Shown: piece by piece, positions 49,747 to 58,805 of the stretch
Numbering within the stretch: the first letter of the stretch is position 1
Layout: every line of letters begins with the position of its first letter
Source of the DNA: Gordonia sp. SID5947
GTDB lineage: Bacteria; Actinomycetota; Actinomycetes; Mycobacteriales; Mycobacteriaceae
Direction of reading: 5' to 3'
Length of the DNA: 64,000 nt
Assembly (NCBI RefSeq): GCF_009862785.1
Contig: NZ_WWHU01000001.1
Location: 4,402,001 to 4,466,000 of the forward strand
Translations under genes and position numbers: made by a program
The notes under the pieces: generated by a model
Told to the model about the DNA's origin: nothing
Databases searched by the model: none
What the model saw: the letters and a program-made list of their open reading frames with translations, nothing else

Positions 49747-51084
49747 GTGACCCCATCCGCTGATGCCGCCGCGAAGTCCGCAGAACTCTTTCGCCGCGCC
49801 ACCGCGGCCACGCCAGGCGGTGTCAATTCGCCGGTCCGCGCCTTCTCCGCGGTGGGTGGCGACCCGCGCTTCATCGCGTCGGCCAAGGGCTGCCACCTCA
49901 CCGATGTCGACGGAAACGACTACATCGACCTGGTCAGCTCATGGGGGCCGATGATCCTCGGCCACGCCCACCCCGCCGTCGTCGAGGCGGTCCAGAAGGC
50001 GGCCGCCGGTGGCCTCTCCTTCGGCGCCCCGACCGAGGGTGAGATCGAACTGGCCGAGGAGATCATCGACCGCGTCGACCCGGTCGAACGCGTGCGGCTG
50101 GTCAACTCCGGCACCGAGGCGACCATGTCGGCGATCCGGCTGGCCCGCGGATTCACCGGTCGAACCAAGATCATCAAGTTCGCCGGCTGCTATCACGGGC
50201 ACGTCGATGCGCTGCTCGCCGACGCCGGCTCCGGCGTCGCGACCCTCGGACTGCCCACCTCGCCCGGCGTCACCGGCGCCTCCGCGCACGACACCCTCGT
50301 GTTGCCCTACAACGACCTCAAGGCCGTCGCGAAGGCCTTCGAGGAATTCGGTCACGAGATCGCCGCGGTGATCACCGAGGCGGCCGCGGGCAACATGGGC
50401 GCGATCGCCCCGCACGACGGATTCAACGCAGGGCTGCGGGAACTGACCCGACGGCACGGCGCCCTGCTGATCATCGACGAGGTCATGACCGGGTTCCGGG
50501 TGAGCCCGGCCGGCTGGTACGGCATCGAGGGCGTGGCAGGCGACGTCTACACCTTCGGCAAGGTGATGAGCGGCGGTCTGCCCGCGGCGGCCTTCGGCGG
50601 CCGCACCGACATCATGGAGTACCTCGCCCCGACCGGGCCCGTCTATCAGGCAGGCACGCTCTCGGGGAACCCGGTCGCGGTGGCGGCGGGCCTGGCGACC
50701 CTCCGGCACGCCGACGCGCAGGCCTACACCGCGCTCGACGCCAACGCCGACCGCCTGGCGGAGCTGTTCACCGAGGCGCTGACCGCCGAGGGCGTTGCGC
50801 ACCGGGTGCAGAAGGCAGGCAACCTCCTCAGCATCTTCTTCACCGATCAGACCGAACCGATCACCGACTACGACGGCGTCAAGGCCACCGAGACCTGGCG
50901 GTTCGCGCCGTTCTTCCACGCGCTGCTCGAACGCGGTGTCTACGCACCGCCGAGTGCGTTCGAGGCCTGGTTTGTCAGCGCCGCGCTCGACGAGGATGCT
51001 TTCTCACGAATCGCCGATGCGCTGCCGGCCGCGGCGCGGGCCGCCGCACGCGCAGCGGCCAATCCGACGGGGGAGTCCCAGTGA
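49747..51084 (+). CDS. hemL: Glutamate-1-semialdehyde 2,1-aminomutase
   Basis: The 445-residue PLP enzyme converts glutamate-1-semialdehyde to 5-aminolevulinate, the step after HemA. Features include [60 protein letters not shown] and the PLP lysine in [16 protein letters not shown] (Lys272). Length is normal with an Ala-rich tail. It heads the hemL-phosphatase-tlpA-ccdA-resB-ccsB run, linking heme synthesis with cytochrome c maturation; the next GTG overlaps its stop. Confidence 0.96.
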   Translation: MTPSADAAAKSAELFRRATAATPGGVNSPVRAFSAVGGDPRFIASAKGCHLTDVDGNDYIDLVSSWGPMILGHAHPAVVEAVQKAAAGGLSFGAPTEGEIELAEEIIDRVDPVERVRLVNSGTEATMSAIRLARGFTGRTKIIKFAGCYHGHVDALLADAGSGVATLGLPTSPGVTGASAHDTLVLPYNDLKAVAKAFEEFGHEIAAVITEAAAGNMGAIAPHDGFNAGLRELTRRHGALLIIDEVMTGFRVSPAGWYGIEGVAGDVYTFGKVMSGGLPAAAFGGRTDIMEYLAPTGPVYQAGTLSGNPVAVAAGLATLRHADAQAYTALDANADRLAELFTEALTAEGVAHRVQKAGNLLSIFFTDQTEPITDYDGVKATETWRFAPFFHALLERGVYAPPSAFEAWFVSAALDEDAFSRIADALPAAARAAARAAANPTGESQ

Positions 51085-51710
51085 CCAACACGATCGTCCA
51101 CATGATGCGGCACGGTGAGGTGCACAATCCCGACGGCATCCTCTACGGGCGCCTGCCGGGGTTCCGGCTGTCCGACAGCGGGCGCGCGCAGGCCAACAAG
51201 GTCGCCGACACTCTCGCCGACCACGACGTGACCGCCGTGTTCGCGTCGCCGCTGCAGCGCGCGCAGGAGACGGCGACACCGATCGCCGGCGCCCACGGGC
51301 TGACCATCGTCACCAACGACGAACTCATCGAGGCCGACAACGTCTTCGAGGGGCTCAAGGTCTCGGTCGGCGACGGCGCGCTCAGCAAGCCCCGGCACTG
51401 GCCCAAGATGCGCGACCCGTTCACCCCGTCGTGGGGTGAGCCATACATCCAGCTCGCGCACCGGATGCTGGCCGCGGCCAACAAGGCGCGCGACGCCGCC
51501 CGCGGTCACGAAGCCGTCTGTGTCAGCCATCAGCTGCCGGTCTACACACTGCGCCGCTTCCTGGAAGGCCAGCGTCTCTGGCACGACCCGCGTCGCCGGC
51601 AGTGCTCGCTGGCCTCGCTGACCAGCTTGATCTACGAGGGCGACGCTCTCGTCGACATCATCTACTCCGAGCCGGCCGGCGCGTCGGACCCGTTGGCAAC
51701 GGGAGCGTAA
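51081..51710 (+). CDS. Histidine phosphatase family protein (Rv0525-like)
   Basis: The 209-residue protein has the phosphoglycerate mutase-like motif [11 protein letters not shown] with the catalytic His (residue 11), the second arginine in [12 protein letters not shown], and the later His in [16 protein letters not shown]. It is a cytosolic phosphatase of unknown substrate. In mycobacteria the same gene lies between hemL and the thioredoxin-like gene. GTG 51081 overlaps the hemL stop, and the next gene starts 8 nt after its own stop. Confidence 0.88.
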   Translation: MTNTIVHMMRHGEVHNPDGILYGRLPGFRLSDSGRAQANKVADTLADHDVTAVFASPLQRAQETATPIAGAHGLTIVTNDELIEADNVFEGLKVSVGDGALSKPRHWPKMRDPFTPSWGEPYIQLAHRMLAAANKARDAARGHEAVCVSHQLPVYTLRRFLEGQRLWHDPRRRQCSLASLTSLIYEGDALVDIIYSEPAGASDPLATGA

Positions 51711-51718
51711 GGACGAAC

Positions 51719-52366
51719 GTGCGAAGGTTCTGTCTGCTGGTCGCGGTACTGGCCGCCCTGATCGGGGTGGTCAGTGGCTGCGGCACCGGCGACGACGCGG
51801 TGGCCCAGGGGGACACCTTCCAATTCGTCTCCCCGGGTGGGCAGACCGTGATCAACTATCCGCCCGCCGAGCGCAAGAAGGTCGCCGACCTGTCGGGGCC
51901 GGATCTCGTCACCGACGAGCCACTCTCGCTGTCCGACGAACGGTTCCGCGACAAGGTCGTCGTCATCAACGTGTGGGGTTCGTGGTGTGGGCCCTGCCGC
52001 GGTGAGGCCGACGACCTCGAGCGCGTCTACGACCAGACCAAGGATCTCGGCGTCGACTTCCTCGGCATCAACCTGCGCGACGACCGCCAGTCGGCGAAGG
52101 ATTTCGTGGCCGACCGTCAGGTCGGTTACCCGTCCATCTACGACTACGGCGGCATGACGCTGTCGAGCCTCACCACACCCACCGCCGTGGTGCCGACCAC
52201 CGTGGTGCTCGATCGGCAGCACCGTCCGGCCACGGTGCTGCTGAAGGCGGTCACGGCCGACGAACTCGACGCCATCGTCCGCAAGGTGGCGGCGGAGCCG
52301 GTCGCCTCCTCGAGCCGGTCGGCCCCGGTGTCGTCGTCAGCTCCATCCGCACCGGGCCGACCATGA
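51719..52366 (+). CDS. TlpA/ResA-type thioredoxin lipoprotein for cytochrome c maturation
   Basis: The 215-residue protein has a lipoprotein signal (CLLVAVLAALIGVVSGCG) and a TlpA-like thioredoxin domain with VVINVWGSWCGPCRGEAD (CGPC redox site at about residues 94-97) and cis-proline region TPTAVVPTTVVLD. Outside the membrane it would reduce apocytochrome c CXXCH cysteines, receiving electrons from CcdA. It matches Rv0526. The Ser/Pro-rich tail is variable. Its TGA overlaps the ccdA ATG. Confidence 0.92.
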   Translation: MRRFCLLVAVLAALIGVVSGCGTGDDAVAQGDTFQFVSPGGQTVINYPPAERKKVADLSGPDLVTDEPLSLSDERFRDKVVVINVWGSWCGPCRGEADDLERVYDQTKDLGVDFLGINLRDDRQSAKDFVADRQVGYPSIYDYGGMTLSSLTTPTAVVPTTVVLDRQHRPATVLLKAVTADELDAIVRKVAAEPVASSSRSAPVSSSAPSAPGRP

Positions 52367-53173
52367 CGATGATCGAACTCGCCCCCCAGGCCGCCATCGG
52401 CGACACGTTCGCCACCACGGTGTCGAGCGGACCGCTGCTCCTCGCACTCGCTGCGTGTGTCGTCGCCGGTCTGGTCTCCTTCGCCTCGCCATGCGTGGTG
52501 CCCTGGTGCCCGGATATCTCTCCTACCTCGCCGGACTCGTCGGGGCCGAAGCCCCGCGGTCACCGTCGGGGAGCCCGCCAAGCGTGGCCGCTCGCGCGTT
52601 GCGGTCGCCGCCGGACTCTTCGTCCTCGGATTCACCGTCATCTTTGTCGCGGCCACCGCGACCGTGCTCGGCATCACCAACACGTTCGTCGTGAATCGTG
52701 AAGTGCTGCAACGCATCGGTGGCGTCGTGACCATCCTCATGGGTCTGGTGTTCATCGGTCTCGTGCCGATGGCCCAGCACGAGTTCCGGTTCGCGCCCCG
52801 TCAGATGTCGAATCTCGTCGGTGCGCCCCTGCTGGGCGCCGTGTTCGCCCTCGGCTGGACACCCTGCCTCGGACCGACCCTCGCTGCCGTGATCGCCACC
52901 GCCAGCGGAACCGAAGGCGCGACCGCCGCCAAGGGTGTCGCACTCATCGTCGCCTACTGCGCGGGCCTCGGCATCCCGTTCGTCGTGCTCGCGTTCTCGT
53001 CGGCCTGGGCCCTGCGCAGCCTCGGCTGGCTGCGCAATCATGCACGCGCGATCCAGATCTTCGGCGGGATGATGCTCATCGCCGTCGGCATCGCGCTGGT
53101 CACCGGGCTCTGGGATCAGTTCATCGTGTGGGTGCGCGAAGCTTTCATCACCGACACGGAGCTGCCCGTATGA
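52363..53173 (+). pseudogene. ccdA: ccdA (cytochrome c biogenesis thiol transporter), disrupted by two -1 frameshifts
   Basis: CcdA carries reducing power across the membrane to TlpA-like proteins. The frame starts well ([11 protein letters not shown], first cysteine), but at about 52502 one base is missing: [17 protein letters not shown] continues in a second frame. At about 52557 another base is missing, and [11 protein letters not shown] to the end (including [13 protein letters not shown] with the second cysteine) reads in a third frame. Adding the two bases gives 813 nt, 270 residues, a normal CcdA. As read, the protein would be truncated. Two single-base losses within 60 bp of GC-rich sequence could equally be sequencing errors. 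Confidence 0.85.
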
Positions 53174-54873
53174 CCGAGACCGACGTGACCCCCGACGCCG
53201 AGGTGTCCGGACCGACGCCCGGCCCGTCCCGCCCGCACTGGATCTTCCGCCGTGTGCTCTGGCCGGCCCGCAACCTGTGGCGGTCGCTCACCTCGATGCG
53301 GACCGCGCTGGTCCTGCTGTTCCTGCTCGCCCTCGCCGCGATCCCCGGCGCACTGCTCCCGCAACGGCCGCTGAACGAGCAGAAGACGCTCGCCTACATC
53401 GACGAGCACGGCTGGCTCGGCGAGTGGATGGACAGACTCCAGCTGTTCGACGTGTTCGCGAGCGCCTGGTTCACCGCCATCTACGTGCTGTTGTTCATCT
53501 CACTCGTCGGGTGTCTCACCCCGCGGATGATCGAGCATTTTCACAGCCTGCGTGCCAAACCCGTTGCCGCCCCGCGGAACCTGAAGCGACTTCCGCGCCA
53601 CGTGGAGCACGAGGTGGACGGCGATCCCGAGGGTTTGGCGCAGCGCATCTCCGGCAATCTCCGCGGGTGGCGACGTACCACCGTCGTCAAGGATGACGGC
53701 GTGGTGGAGATCTCCGCGGAGAAGGGTTACCTGCGTGAGTTCGGCAACCTGGTCTTCCACTTCGCACTGCTCGCGCTGCTCGTGTCGATCGCCTTCGGCA
53801 AGCTGTACGGCTACGAGGGCACCCGCAGCCTGGTGGCGGACGGCGAGCAGGGACTCTGCAACACCTCGACCGCCGTCTACGACTCCTTCCGCGCCGGCAA
53901 CCTCGTCGACGGCACAGACCTCAACCCGTTCTGCTTCCGCGTCGACAGCTTCGATGCGACCTTCCTGCCCAACGGACAGCCGGACATGTACACGGCGAAG
54001 GTGCGCTACACCGAGGGCACGCAGCGCACCGATCCGTCGACCTGGGTGTCGACGACGATCCGGGTGAACGACCCGCTGCGGGTGGCCGGGGACCGTGTCT
54101 ACGTGCTCGGCAACGGATACGCCCCGACGTTCACGGTGACCTTCCCGAACGGTGAACAGCGCCGGCAGACGGCACTGTTCATCCCGGAGGAGATGCAGAC
54201 GATGATGTCGTCGGGGGCGGCGCGTTTCGACACCCCGGCCGGGCTCTACCCGAACGAAGACGAGCGCCGTTCGCATCAGGTGGCCCTCGAAGGCCTGTTC
54301 GCCCCGACCGCCAACTACCACGGCACGCTGCTGACCTCGTCGTCGCCGGTGCCCGACGATCCGGCCGTGGCGATTCGCATCTACGAGGGCGACACCGGCC
54401 TCGACACCGGTAAACCCCAGAACGCGTACTCGCTCGACCAGACGCTCATCGAACAGGGACGTCTGCAGCAGCGGGCGCAGGTGAACCTCTCGCAGGGGCA
54501 GAGCCACACCCTCGCCGACGGCACCTCGGTGCGGTTCGACGGTTATCAGCGATGGGTGTCGGTGCAGGTCTCCCATGATCCCGCGCAGGTCTGGGTCCTG
54601 GTCTCGGCGATCGTGATGCTCGGCGGACTGCTGGTGTCGCTGCTGATCCGGCGCCGGCGCATCTGGGTCCGGCTCGTGCCCGCGCCCGGATCGGTTTCCG
54701 GTGACCACGGCGAACGACGTACTGTAGTAGAAATTGCCGGCCTGGCTCGCACCGACCAGGCGGGCTGGGGCGAGGGATTCGAGGAGCAGGCCCACGACCT
54801 GGTTCGCGATCCGGGCGACCCTGACGCCGAGCGCACCTCGCGGGTTCGTCGGATACGCGGGCGGCGACTGTAG
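53170..54873 (+). CDS. resB: Cytochrome c biogenesis protein ResB
   Basis: The 567-residue membrane protein has the Ccs1/ResB layout: two early membrane segments ([20 protein letters not shown] and [17 protein letters not shown]), a third after [19 protein letters not shown], a large extracytoplasmic domain, and a final segment ([20 protein letters not shown]). With CcsB it delivers heme and joins it to apocytochrome c in system II. ATG 53170 overlaps the ccdA stop in the third ccdA frame, which supports that frame as the true ccdA 3' end. The C-terminal 65 residues are a polar tail. Confidence 0.93.
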   Translation: MTETDVTPDAEVSGPTPGPSRPHWIFRRVLWPARNLWRSLTSMRTALVLLFLLALAAIPGALLPQRPLNEQKTLAYIDEHGWLGEWMDRLQLFDVFASAWFTAIYVLLFISLVGCLTPRMIEHFHSLRAKPVAAPRNLKRLPRHVEHEVDGDPEGLAQRISGNLRGWRRTTVVKDDGVVEISAEKGYLREFGNLVFHFALLALLVSIAFGKLYGYEGTRSLVADGEQGLCNTSTAVYDSFRAGNLVDGTDLNPFCFRVDSFDATFLPNGQPDMYTAKVRYTEGTQRTDPSTWVSTTIRVNDPLRVAGDRVYVLGNGYAPTFTVTFPNGEQRRQTALFIPEEMQTMMSSGAARFDTPAGLYPNEDERRSHQVALEGLFAPTANYHGTLLTSSSPVPDDPAVAIRIYEGDTGLDTGKPQNAYSLDQTLIEQGRLQQRAQVNLSQGQSHTLADGTSVRFDGYQRWVSVQVSHDPAQVWVLVSAIVMLGGLLVSLLIRRRRIWVRLVPAPGSVSGDHGERRTVVEIAGLARTDQAGWGEGFEEQAHDLVRDPGDPDAERTSRVRRIRGRRL

Positions 54874-54905
54874 CGGGATCGACAGGAACTGAGAGGACGA
54901 GTGCG

Positions 54906-55922
54906 ATGAACACCGGTTCGATGCACGTCGACGAGACACTGGCGCGGTATTCCGACCTTCTTTTCGGTACTGCCATCACCATCTACGTGCTCGCGATGCT
55001 CCTGTTCCTCGCGGCGCTCGCGGGGGCACGTAGTCGCAAACTCTCGTCGGCGGCCCAGCTGGTCACCGCCGGTGGGTCCGGCGTCGCCGTGGACGACCGC
55101 GCGCCCGGCAAGGTCGCCGACACTCCTCGTCGCAGTCTTGGCGACCGACTCGGCAACATGGCCTATCCGGTGGTCGTCGTCGGGCTGATCGCCCACGTGG
55201 CGTCCATTGTGCTGCGCGGCATGGCCACCGGCCGCGCGCCGTGGGGCAACATGTACGAGTTCATCTCGCTGACGTGTGCCGCATGTGTCATCGCCGGTCT
55301 GGTCGTACTACGCAAACCCGCGCATCGGCCGTTGCTGACCTTCGTGCTGCTGCCGGTCGCGCTGCTGATGTTCATCGGGGGTCGCTGGCTCTACACGCAG
55401 GCCGCGCCGGTGGTCCCTGCACTGAAGTCCTACTGGCTCGCCATCCACGTCTCGATCATCTCGGTGTCCTCGGGTGTGCTGCTGGTCTCGGGCGTGGCCA
55501 GTGCGCTCTATCTGATCAAGATGCGTTGGGGGCGGCCGGAGAGCGACGATCCGGCGGCGACCGGGTCGGGTTTCGTTGCCGGCGTGCGGCGGGTGATCGA
55601 TCGAATCCCCAACGCCGACACCCTCGACCGGCTTGCCTACAAGTGCGTCGTGTTCGGCTTCCCGCTCTTCGGTCTCGGCGTGATCTGCGGGGCGATCTGG
55701 GCCGAGTCGGCATGGGGCCGGTTCTGGGGCTGGGACCCCAAGGAGACGGTGTCGTTCATCGCCTGGGTGATCTATGCGGCCTATCTGCACGCCCGCGCGA
55801 CGGCCGGGTGGCGCAGCAATGCCGCTGCCTGGATCAACGTCGCGGGCTTTGTCGCCCTGCTGTTCAATCTCTTCATCATCAACCTGGTGGTGTCCGGGTT
55901 GCACTCCTACGCGGGACTCTGA
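54906..55922 (+). CDS. ccsB: Cytochrome c biogenesis protein CcsB/ResC (heme handling)
   Basis: The 338-residue polytopic protein has about eight membrane segments and the tryptophan-rich WWD heme-binding motif WGRFWGWDPKETVSFIAWVI at about residues 270-289, with conserved histidines in AIHVSIISVSSG and AAYLHARATAGW. It works with ResB to export and attach heme. GAGAGGACG precedes ATG 54906. The last 16 bp of the gene are duplicated 26 bp downstream, at the end of the convergent XRE gene. Confidence 0.93.
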   Translation: MNTGSMHVDETLARYSDLLFGTAITIYVLAMLLFLAALAGARSRKLSSAAQLVTAGGSGVAVDDRAPGKVADTPRRSLGDRLGNMAYPVVVVGLIAHVASIVLRGMATGRAPWGNMYEFISLTCAACVIAGLVVLRKPAHRPLLTFVLLPVALLMFIGGRWLYTQAAPVVPALKSYWLAIHVSIISVSSGVLLVSGVASALYLIKMRWGRPESDDPAATGSGFVAGVRRVIDRIPNADTLDRLAYKCVVFGFPLFGLGVICGAIWAESAWGRFWGWDPKETVSFIAWVIYAAYLHARATAGWRSNAAAWINVAGFVALLFNLFIINLVVSGLHSYAGL

Positions 55923-55932
55923 GAACCGTCCG

Positions 55933-56388
55933 CTACGCGGGACTCTGACCACTGTCCGCGCCGGGTGGCGCTTCCTTGCTCTCCAGCGCCTGGGCCTTGA
56001 CCATCTTCAGCAGAGCGATCACCACGTCGATGGTGTCCGGGCAGATCGACTGGACGTCGATCCCGGACAGGTGGGTGCCGGTGGTGGCCAGCATCTCCAC
56101 GTAGTCGCGCTGCTGGCGGACGCGCTCGAGGTCTTCGTCGGGATTGGCCAGGAAGTACGTGACGCTGACCTCGAATGCTCGCGCAATGGCCTCGACGGTC
56201 CGGAAGGACGGTGTGCGGGCCTTCCCGGTGCGGAGCTGGGAGATGTAGGCATCCGACAGCGAGTATCCGAGGTTGTTGGCGCGCTCGGCGATCTTCTTGC
56301 CGGTGTAGGGCGCGCCGTTCTCGTCGCGTGAATGCTCGAAGAGGTGCCCCAACTTCTCCGCGAAGCTTGGGTCATCGCCCTGTGTCAT
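55933..56388 (-). CDS. XRE-family regulator with C-terminal dimerisation region
   Basis: The 151-residue protein has an N-terminal helix-turn-helix (KKIAERANNLGYSLSDAYIS, then QLRTGKARTPSFRTVEAIAR) and a helical C-terminus. The layout resembles the EspR-like regulators of mycobacteria, with which it shares the SQLR motif, but it is not a clear orthologue. ATG 56388 (MTQGDD) fits the domain; the open frame extends to 56463. A 22-bp perfect palindrome about 110 bp upstream may be its operator. It converges on ccsB. Confidence 0.8.
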   Translation of the reverse strand: MTQGDDPSFAEKLGHLFEHSRDENGAPYTGKKIAERANNLGYSLSDAYISQLRTGKARTPSFRTVEAIARAFEVSVTYFLANPDEDLERVRQQRDYVEMLATTGTHLSGIDVQSICPDTIDVVIALLKMVKAQALESKEAPPGADSGQSPA

Positions 56389-56494
56389 GCGCAGTTCTCG
56401 GGGGCTCAACGTAGAACATCCCCGCGTTGTTCGTTGATCTCCGGCACCTTTCGCCCGACCCACCTGGTGGGCGGCCTGCGTGATGGAAAGAGAC

Positions 56495-56516
56495 TACCCT
56501 ACCTGCGGGTAGGGTA
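56495..56516. promoter_or_regulatory. 22-bp palindrome upstream of the XRE gene
   Basis: TACCCTACC-TGCG-GGTAGGGTA is a perfect 9-4-9 inverted repeat between the XRE gene and the small membrane protein gene (both on the minus strand). It contains TAGGGT, a possible -10 hexamer. It could be an operator for XRE autorepression or a terminator for the upstream small gene; the short loop allows either. Confidence 0.5.
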
Positions 56517-56541
56517 CGCGTCGGTCAGGTGAGTGGATACG

Positions 56542-56751
56542 TCAGACGTCGTCGGCGTCGGAACCGTTGGGCCCCCGCGTGCGACGGTCGAGATCGAGGA
56601 GGAAATCGGGATCGTCGTCGGGACCGACCGGGCCGATCGGCCGGGTCGGTCGGTCGTCATGATCCTCGCGATCGGCGAGTTGAGGGCCGAAGGCGCGCCA
56701 CAGCAGAAAACCGATCGCTGCAATGCCGATCAAGGCGAACAGAAACGTCAT
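56542..56751 (-). CDS. Small single-pass membrane protein
   Basis: The 69-residue protein has one N-terminal membrane segment (MTFLFALIGIAAIGFLLWRA) followed by an acidic, Asp/Arg/Pro-rich cytosolic tail. No family is recognised. GGGAGG lies before the ATG but falls within an inverted repeat that could hide it, and the ATG overlaps the stop of a 13-residue mini-ORF. It lies between BldC and the XRE gene. Confidence 0.6.
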   Translation of the reverse strand: MTFLFALIGIAAIGFLLWRAFGPQLADREDHDDRPTRPIGPVGPDDDPDFLLDLDRRTRGPNGSDADDV

Positions 56752-56789
56752 GGCAACCTCCCGTCTACAAGCGTACGTGAGGTTGCCAT
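56748..56789 (-). promoter_or_regulatory. Hairpin and 13-residue mini-ORF controlling the small membrane protein
   Basis: ATGGCAACCTC (56789-56779) and GAGGTTGCCAT (56760-56750) form a perfect 11-bp inverted repeat. The 3' arm holds the ribosome site and the AU of the start codon. The 5' arm begins an ATG for MATSRTLVDGRLP, whose TGA overlaps the main ATG (ATGA). No ribosome site precedes the mini-ORF. A TACGCT in the loop (56775-56770) is an alternative promoter reading. Confidence 0.45.
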
Positions 56790-56820
56790 GCGACGGGGTC
56801 GACCCAGTCGGTCAAAACGG

Positions 56821-57042
56821 TCAGTGAGTGCGGCGGTTCAGCAGTTCGACGACGTCGGCCTCACGGAAGCGACGGTGACCGCCCGGGGTACGGATGGAAC
56901 CGAGCAGTCCGGAGCTGGCCCAGCGGGCCACCGTCTTCGGGTTGACGTTGAACATGGACGCGACCTGGCCGGGGGTCAGGGTGTGCTGACTCGCAAGACC
57001 AGGGGTGATGATGCCGGGGGTGGCTGAGTCGATGACAGTCAT
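56821..57042 (-). CDS. bldC: BldC-family MerR-like DNA-binding protein
   Basis: The 73-residue protein is one MerR-type winged helix: LTPGQVASMFNVNPKTVARW, then ASSGLLGSIRTPGGHRRFRE and ADVVELLNRRTH. The GGHRRFRE wing is the hallmark of BldC, which binds direct repeats cooperatively and controls development and stress genes in streptomycetes. In rods and cocci of this group its regulon is unknown. AGAAGAGG lies before ATG 57042. Confidence 0.88.
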   Translation of the reverse strand: MTVIDSATPGIITPGLASQHTLTPGQVASMFNVNPKTVARWASSGLLGSIRTPGGHRRFREADVVELLNRRTH

Positions 57043-57204
57043 GTCGATACCTCTTCTCTCGCCTGCAACGATGTGAACGCGGGGTCTGGTTCATGGATAC
57101 ACGCCGGGTGGCCGGGTACTCGAACGGTCAGCAATTGGTAAAGAGAGTGCAAAACCGACATTCGCGACGTCCCGATCGCCGCAATTGGGCGACCTCACGC
57201 GCAG

Positions 57205-57210
57205 TACCCT
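57205..57210 (+). promoter_or_regulatory. Candidate -10 element of the DUF4229 gene
   Basis: TACCCT is followed by 7 nt and GTG 57218, consistent with leaderless transcription. No standard -35 hexamer is visible at the right spacing. Confidence 0.35.
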
Positions 57211-57217
57211 TGACACC

Positions 57218-57574
57218 GTGAGTGAAGACAAGGCAGTGGACACCAGTGGCGTTGACACCAGTACCCCGGACACCAGTACCGACCGCGAGGCGACCGCAGG
57301 CAGTGTTGCGCTGTCGCTGGTGCTCTATACCCTCGCGCGGCTCGCGCTGGTCGTCGCGGTCGCGGCGATCATCATCGGTGGTGGTGCGCTCGCCGGGGTC
57401 GAGGTGCCGTTGTTGGTGGCCGCGGTGTTCGGCGTCCTGATCGCGCTGCCGCTGGGGATGGTCCTGTTCAAGTCCCTGCGTCTGCGCGTGAACCGGCAGA
57501 TCGCGGCCGTCGATGCGGCTCGGCGGCGCCGGCACGACGATCTGCAATCACGCCTGCGCGGCCAGGCCGACTGA
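57218..57574 (+). CDS. DUF4229-like small membrane protein
   Basis: The 118-residue protein has a Thr/Asp-rich N-terminus with three short VDTS/PDTS-type repeats, two membrane segments ([20 protein letters not shown] and [20 protein letters not shown]) and a basic C-terminal helix. It resembles DUF4229 proteins such as Rv0531, in a matching location after the cytochrome c genes. Function is unknown. GTG 57218 is chosen for the -10-like hexamer 7 nt upstream. Confidence 0.75.
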   Translation: MSEDKAVDTSGVDTSTPDTSTDREATAGSVALSLVLYTLARLALVVAVAAIIIGGGALAGVEVPLLVAAVFGVLIALPLGMVLFKSLRLRVNRQIAAVDAARRRRHDDLQSRLRGQAD

Positions 57575-57581
57575 GTCGTTG

Positions 57582-58715
57582 ATGAGGCCGACCAGGATCG
57601 TCGACCATCGCGGCGACCGCACGTGGTCGGAGAACGCGGTACGCCTGATCGAGGCGGACGGTCGACGCAGCGCCGATACCCACCTGCACCGCGTCCTGCT
57701 GCCGGAGTGGTCGCGGTGGACCGCCGAAGACGGAAGTGAGGTCGGCGTCGACCTCTATCTGAAGGACGAGAGCACCCACCCGACCGGTTCGCTCAAGCAT
57801 CGCCTGGCTCGCTCACTGTTTCTCTACGCACTCTGCAACGGCTGGGTCCGGGAGGGCACCACCGTCATCGAGGCGTCGTCCGGGTCGACCGCGGTCAGTG
57901 AGGCATATTTCGCGAAGTTGATCGGCGTCCCGTTCATCGCGGTGATGGCCTCGAGTACCTCCCCGTCGAAAACCGCGCTCATCGAGCGGGAGGGTGGTCG
58001 CTGCCACTTCGTGGAACGCGCCGGCGACGTGTACGCCGAGGCTCTCCGGCTCGAAGCCGAACTCGGCGGGCATTTCATCGATCAGTTCACCATGGCCGAG
58101 CGCGCCACGGACTGGCGCGGCAACAACAACATCGCCGAATCGATCTTCGCGCAGATGTCCGACGAGGATCATCCGATCCCCACCTGGATCGTGGTCGGGG
58201 CGGGCACCGGCGGCACGTCGGCGACGCTCGGACGTTATGTGCGCTACCGGCGCCATCCCACATGGCTGGCCGTGGTGGATCCGGAGAACTCGGTGTTCCT
58301 GCCTGCCTACGACACCGGCGACGGAACGCTCACCTCCGAGGTGGGTTCGCGGATCGAGGGCATCGGCCGACCGCGCGTGGAGCCGTCGTTCGTCTCCCAG
58401 GTGATCGACCGGATGATCGGTGTCCCCGACGACGCGTCCATCGCGACCGCCCGGCGCTTCAGCGACCGCCTCGGTCGACGCGTCGGCGCCTCTACCGGGA
58501 CCAACCTGTGGGGCGCATTGCAGATCGTCGCCGAGATGGTGGCCGCGAGGCAGCCCGGCAGCGTGGTGAGCCTGCTGTGCGATTCGGGTGACCGGTACGG
58601 CAACACCTATTTCGACGACGGCTGGCTCGACGAGCACGGCTTCGACCTGACCGAGGCGACCGCCGTGGTCGACGAGTTCTTCACCTCCGGGACGTGGACC
58701 GCCGCAGTCTCCTGA
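57582..58715 (+). CDS. PLP-dependent cysteine synthase / cysteine desulfhydrase family protein
   Basis: The 377-residue fold-type II PLP enzyme carries the lysine in [15 protein letters not shown] (about residue 73), the substrate-binding [14 protein letters not shown], and the PLP-phosphate loop [14 protein letters not shown]. It is closest in my reading to the cysteine synthase-like proteins that include mycobacterial Cds1 (Rv3684), a cysteine desulfhydrase; whether it makes or breaks cysteine is unresolved. ATG 57582 follows the upstream stop by 7 nt. A palindromic repeat begins 11 bp after its stop. Confidence 0.82.
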   Translation: MRPTRIVDHRGDRTWSENAVRLIEADGRRSADTHLHRVLLPEWSRWTAEDGSEVGVDLYLKDESTHPTGSLKHRLARSLFLYALCNGWVREGTTVIEASSGSTAVSEAYFAKLIGVPFIAVMASSTSPSKTALIEREGGRCHFVERAGDVYAEALRLEAELGGHFIDQFTMAERATDWRGNNNIAESIFAQMSDEDHPIPTWIVVGAGTGGTSATLGRYVRYRRHPTWLAVVDPENSVFLPAYDTGDGTLTSEVGSRIEGIGRPRVEPSFVSQVIDRMIGVPDDASIATARRFSDRLGRRVGASTGTNLWGALQIVAEMVAARQPGSVVSLLCDSGDRYGNTYFDDGWLDEHGFDLTEATAVVDEFFTSGTWTAAVS

Positions 58716-58726
58716 CCCGACCCTGT

Positions 58727-58761
58727 TCCCTGAGGAGCGAGCTTGCGAGCGTCTCGAAGGG
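58727..58761. repeat. 35-bp GAGCGAGC-type palindromic repeat
   Basis: TCCCTGAGGAGCGAGCTTGC continuing to TCTCGAAGGG is an imperfect palindrome just after a stop codon. Its ends match the third unit of the hemD-hemB repeat at 30809-30836. It looks like a dispersed extragenic repeat and may aid termination. Confidence 0.75.
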
Positions 58762-58793
58762 TCGCCACTTAGGGTCACCTCATCACCGTGGGA

Positions 58794-58799
58794 TAGCAT
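58794..58799 (+). promoter_or_regulatory. Candidate -10 element of the ABC exporter operon
   Basis: TAGCAT is followed by 6 nt and GTG 58806, a leaderless-type arrangement downstream of the extragenic repeat. Confidence 0.35.
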
Positions 58800-58805
58800 G
58801 CGCGT

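Noticed and set aside
52457..53173. Complete ccdA starting at the GTG near 52457
   Set aside because: Its first 35 residues do not match CcdA, whereas the preceding frame holds the conserved first cysteine motif; two frameshifts explain the pattern better.
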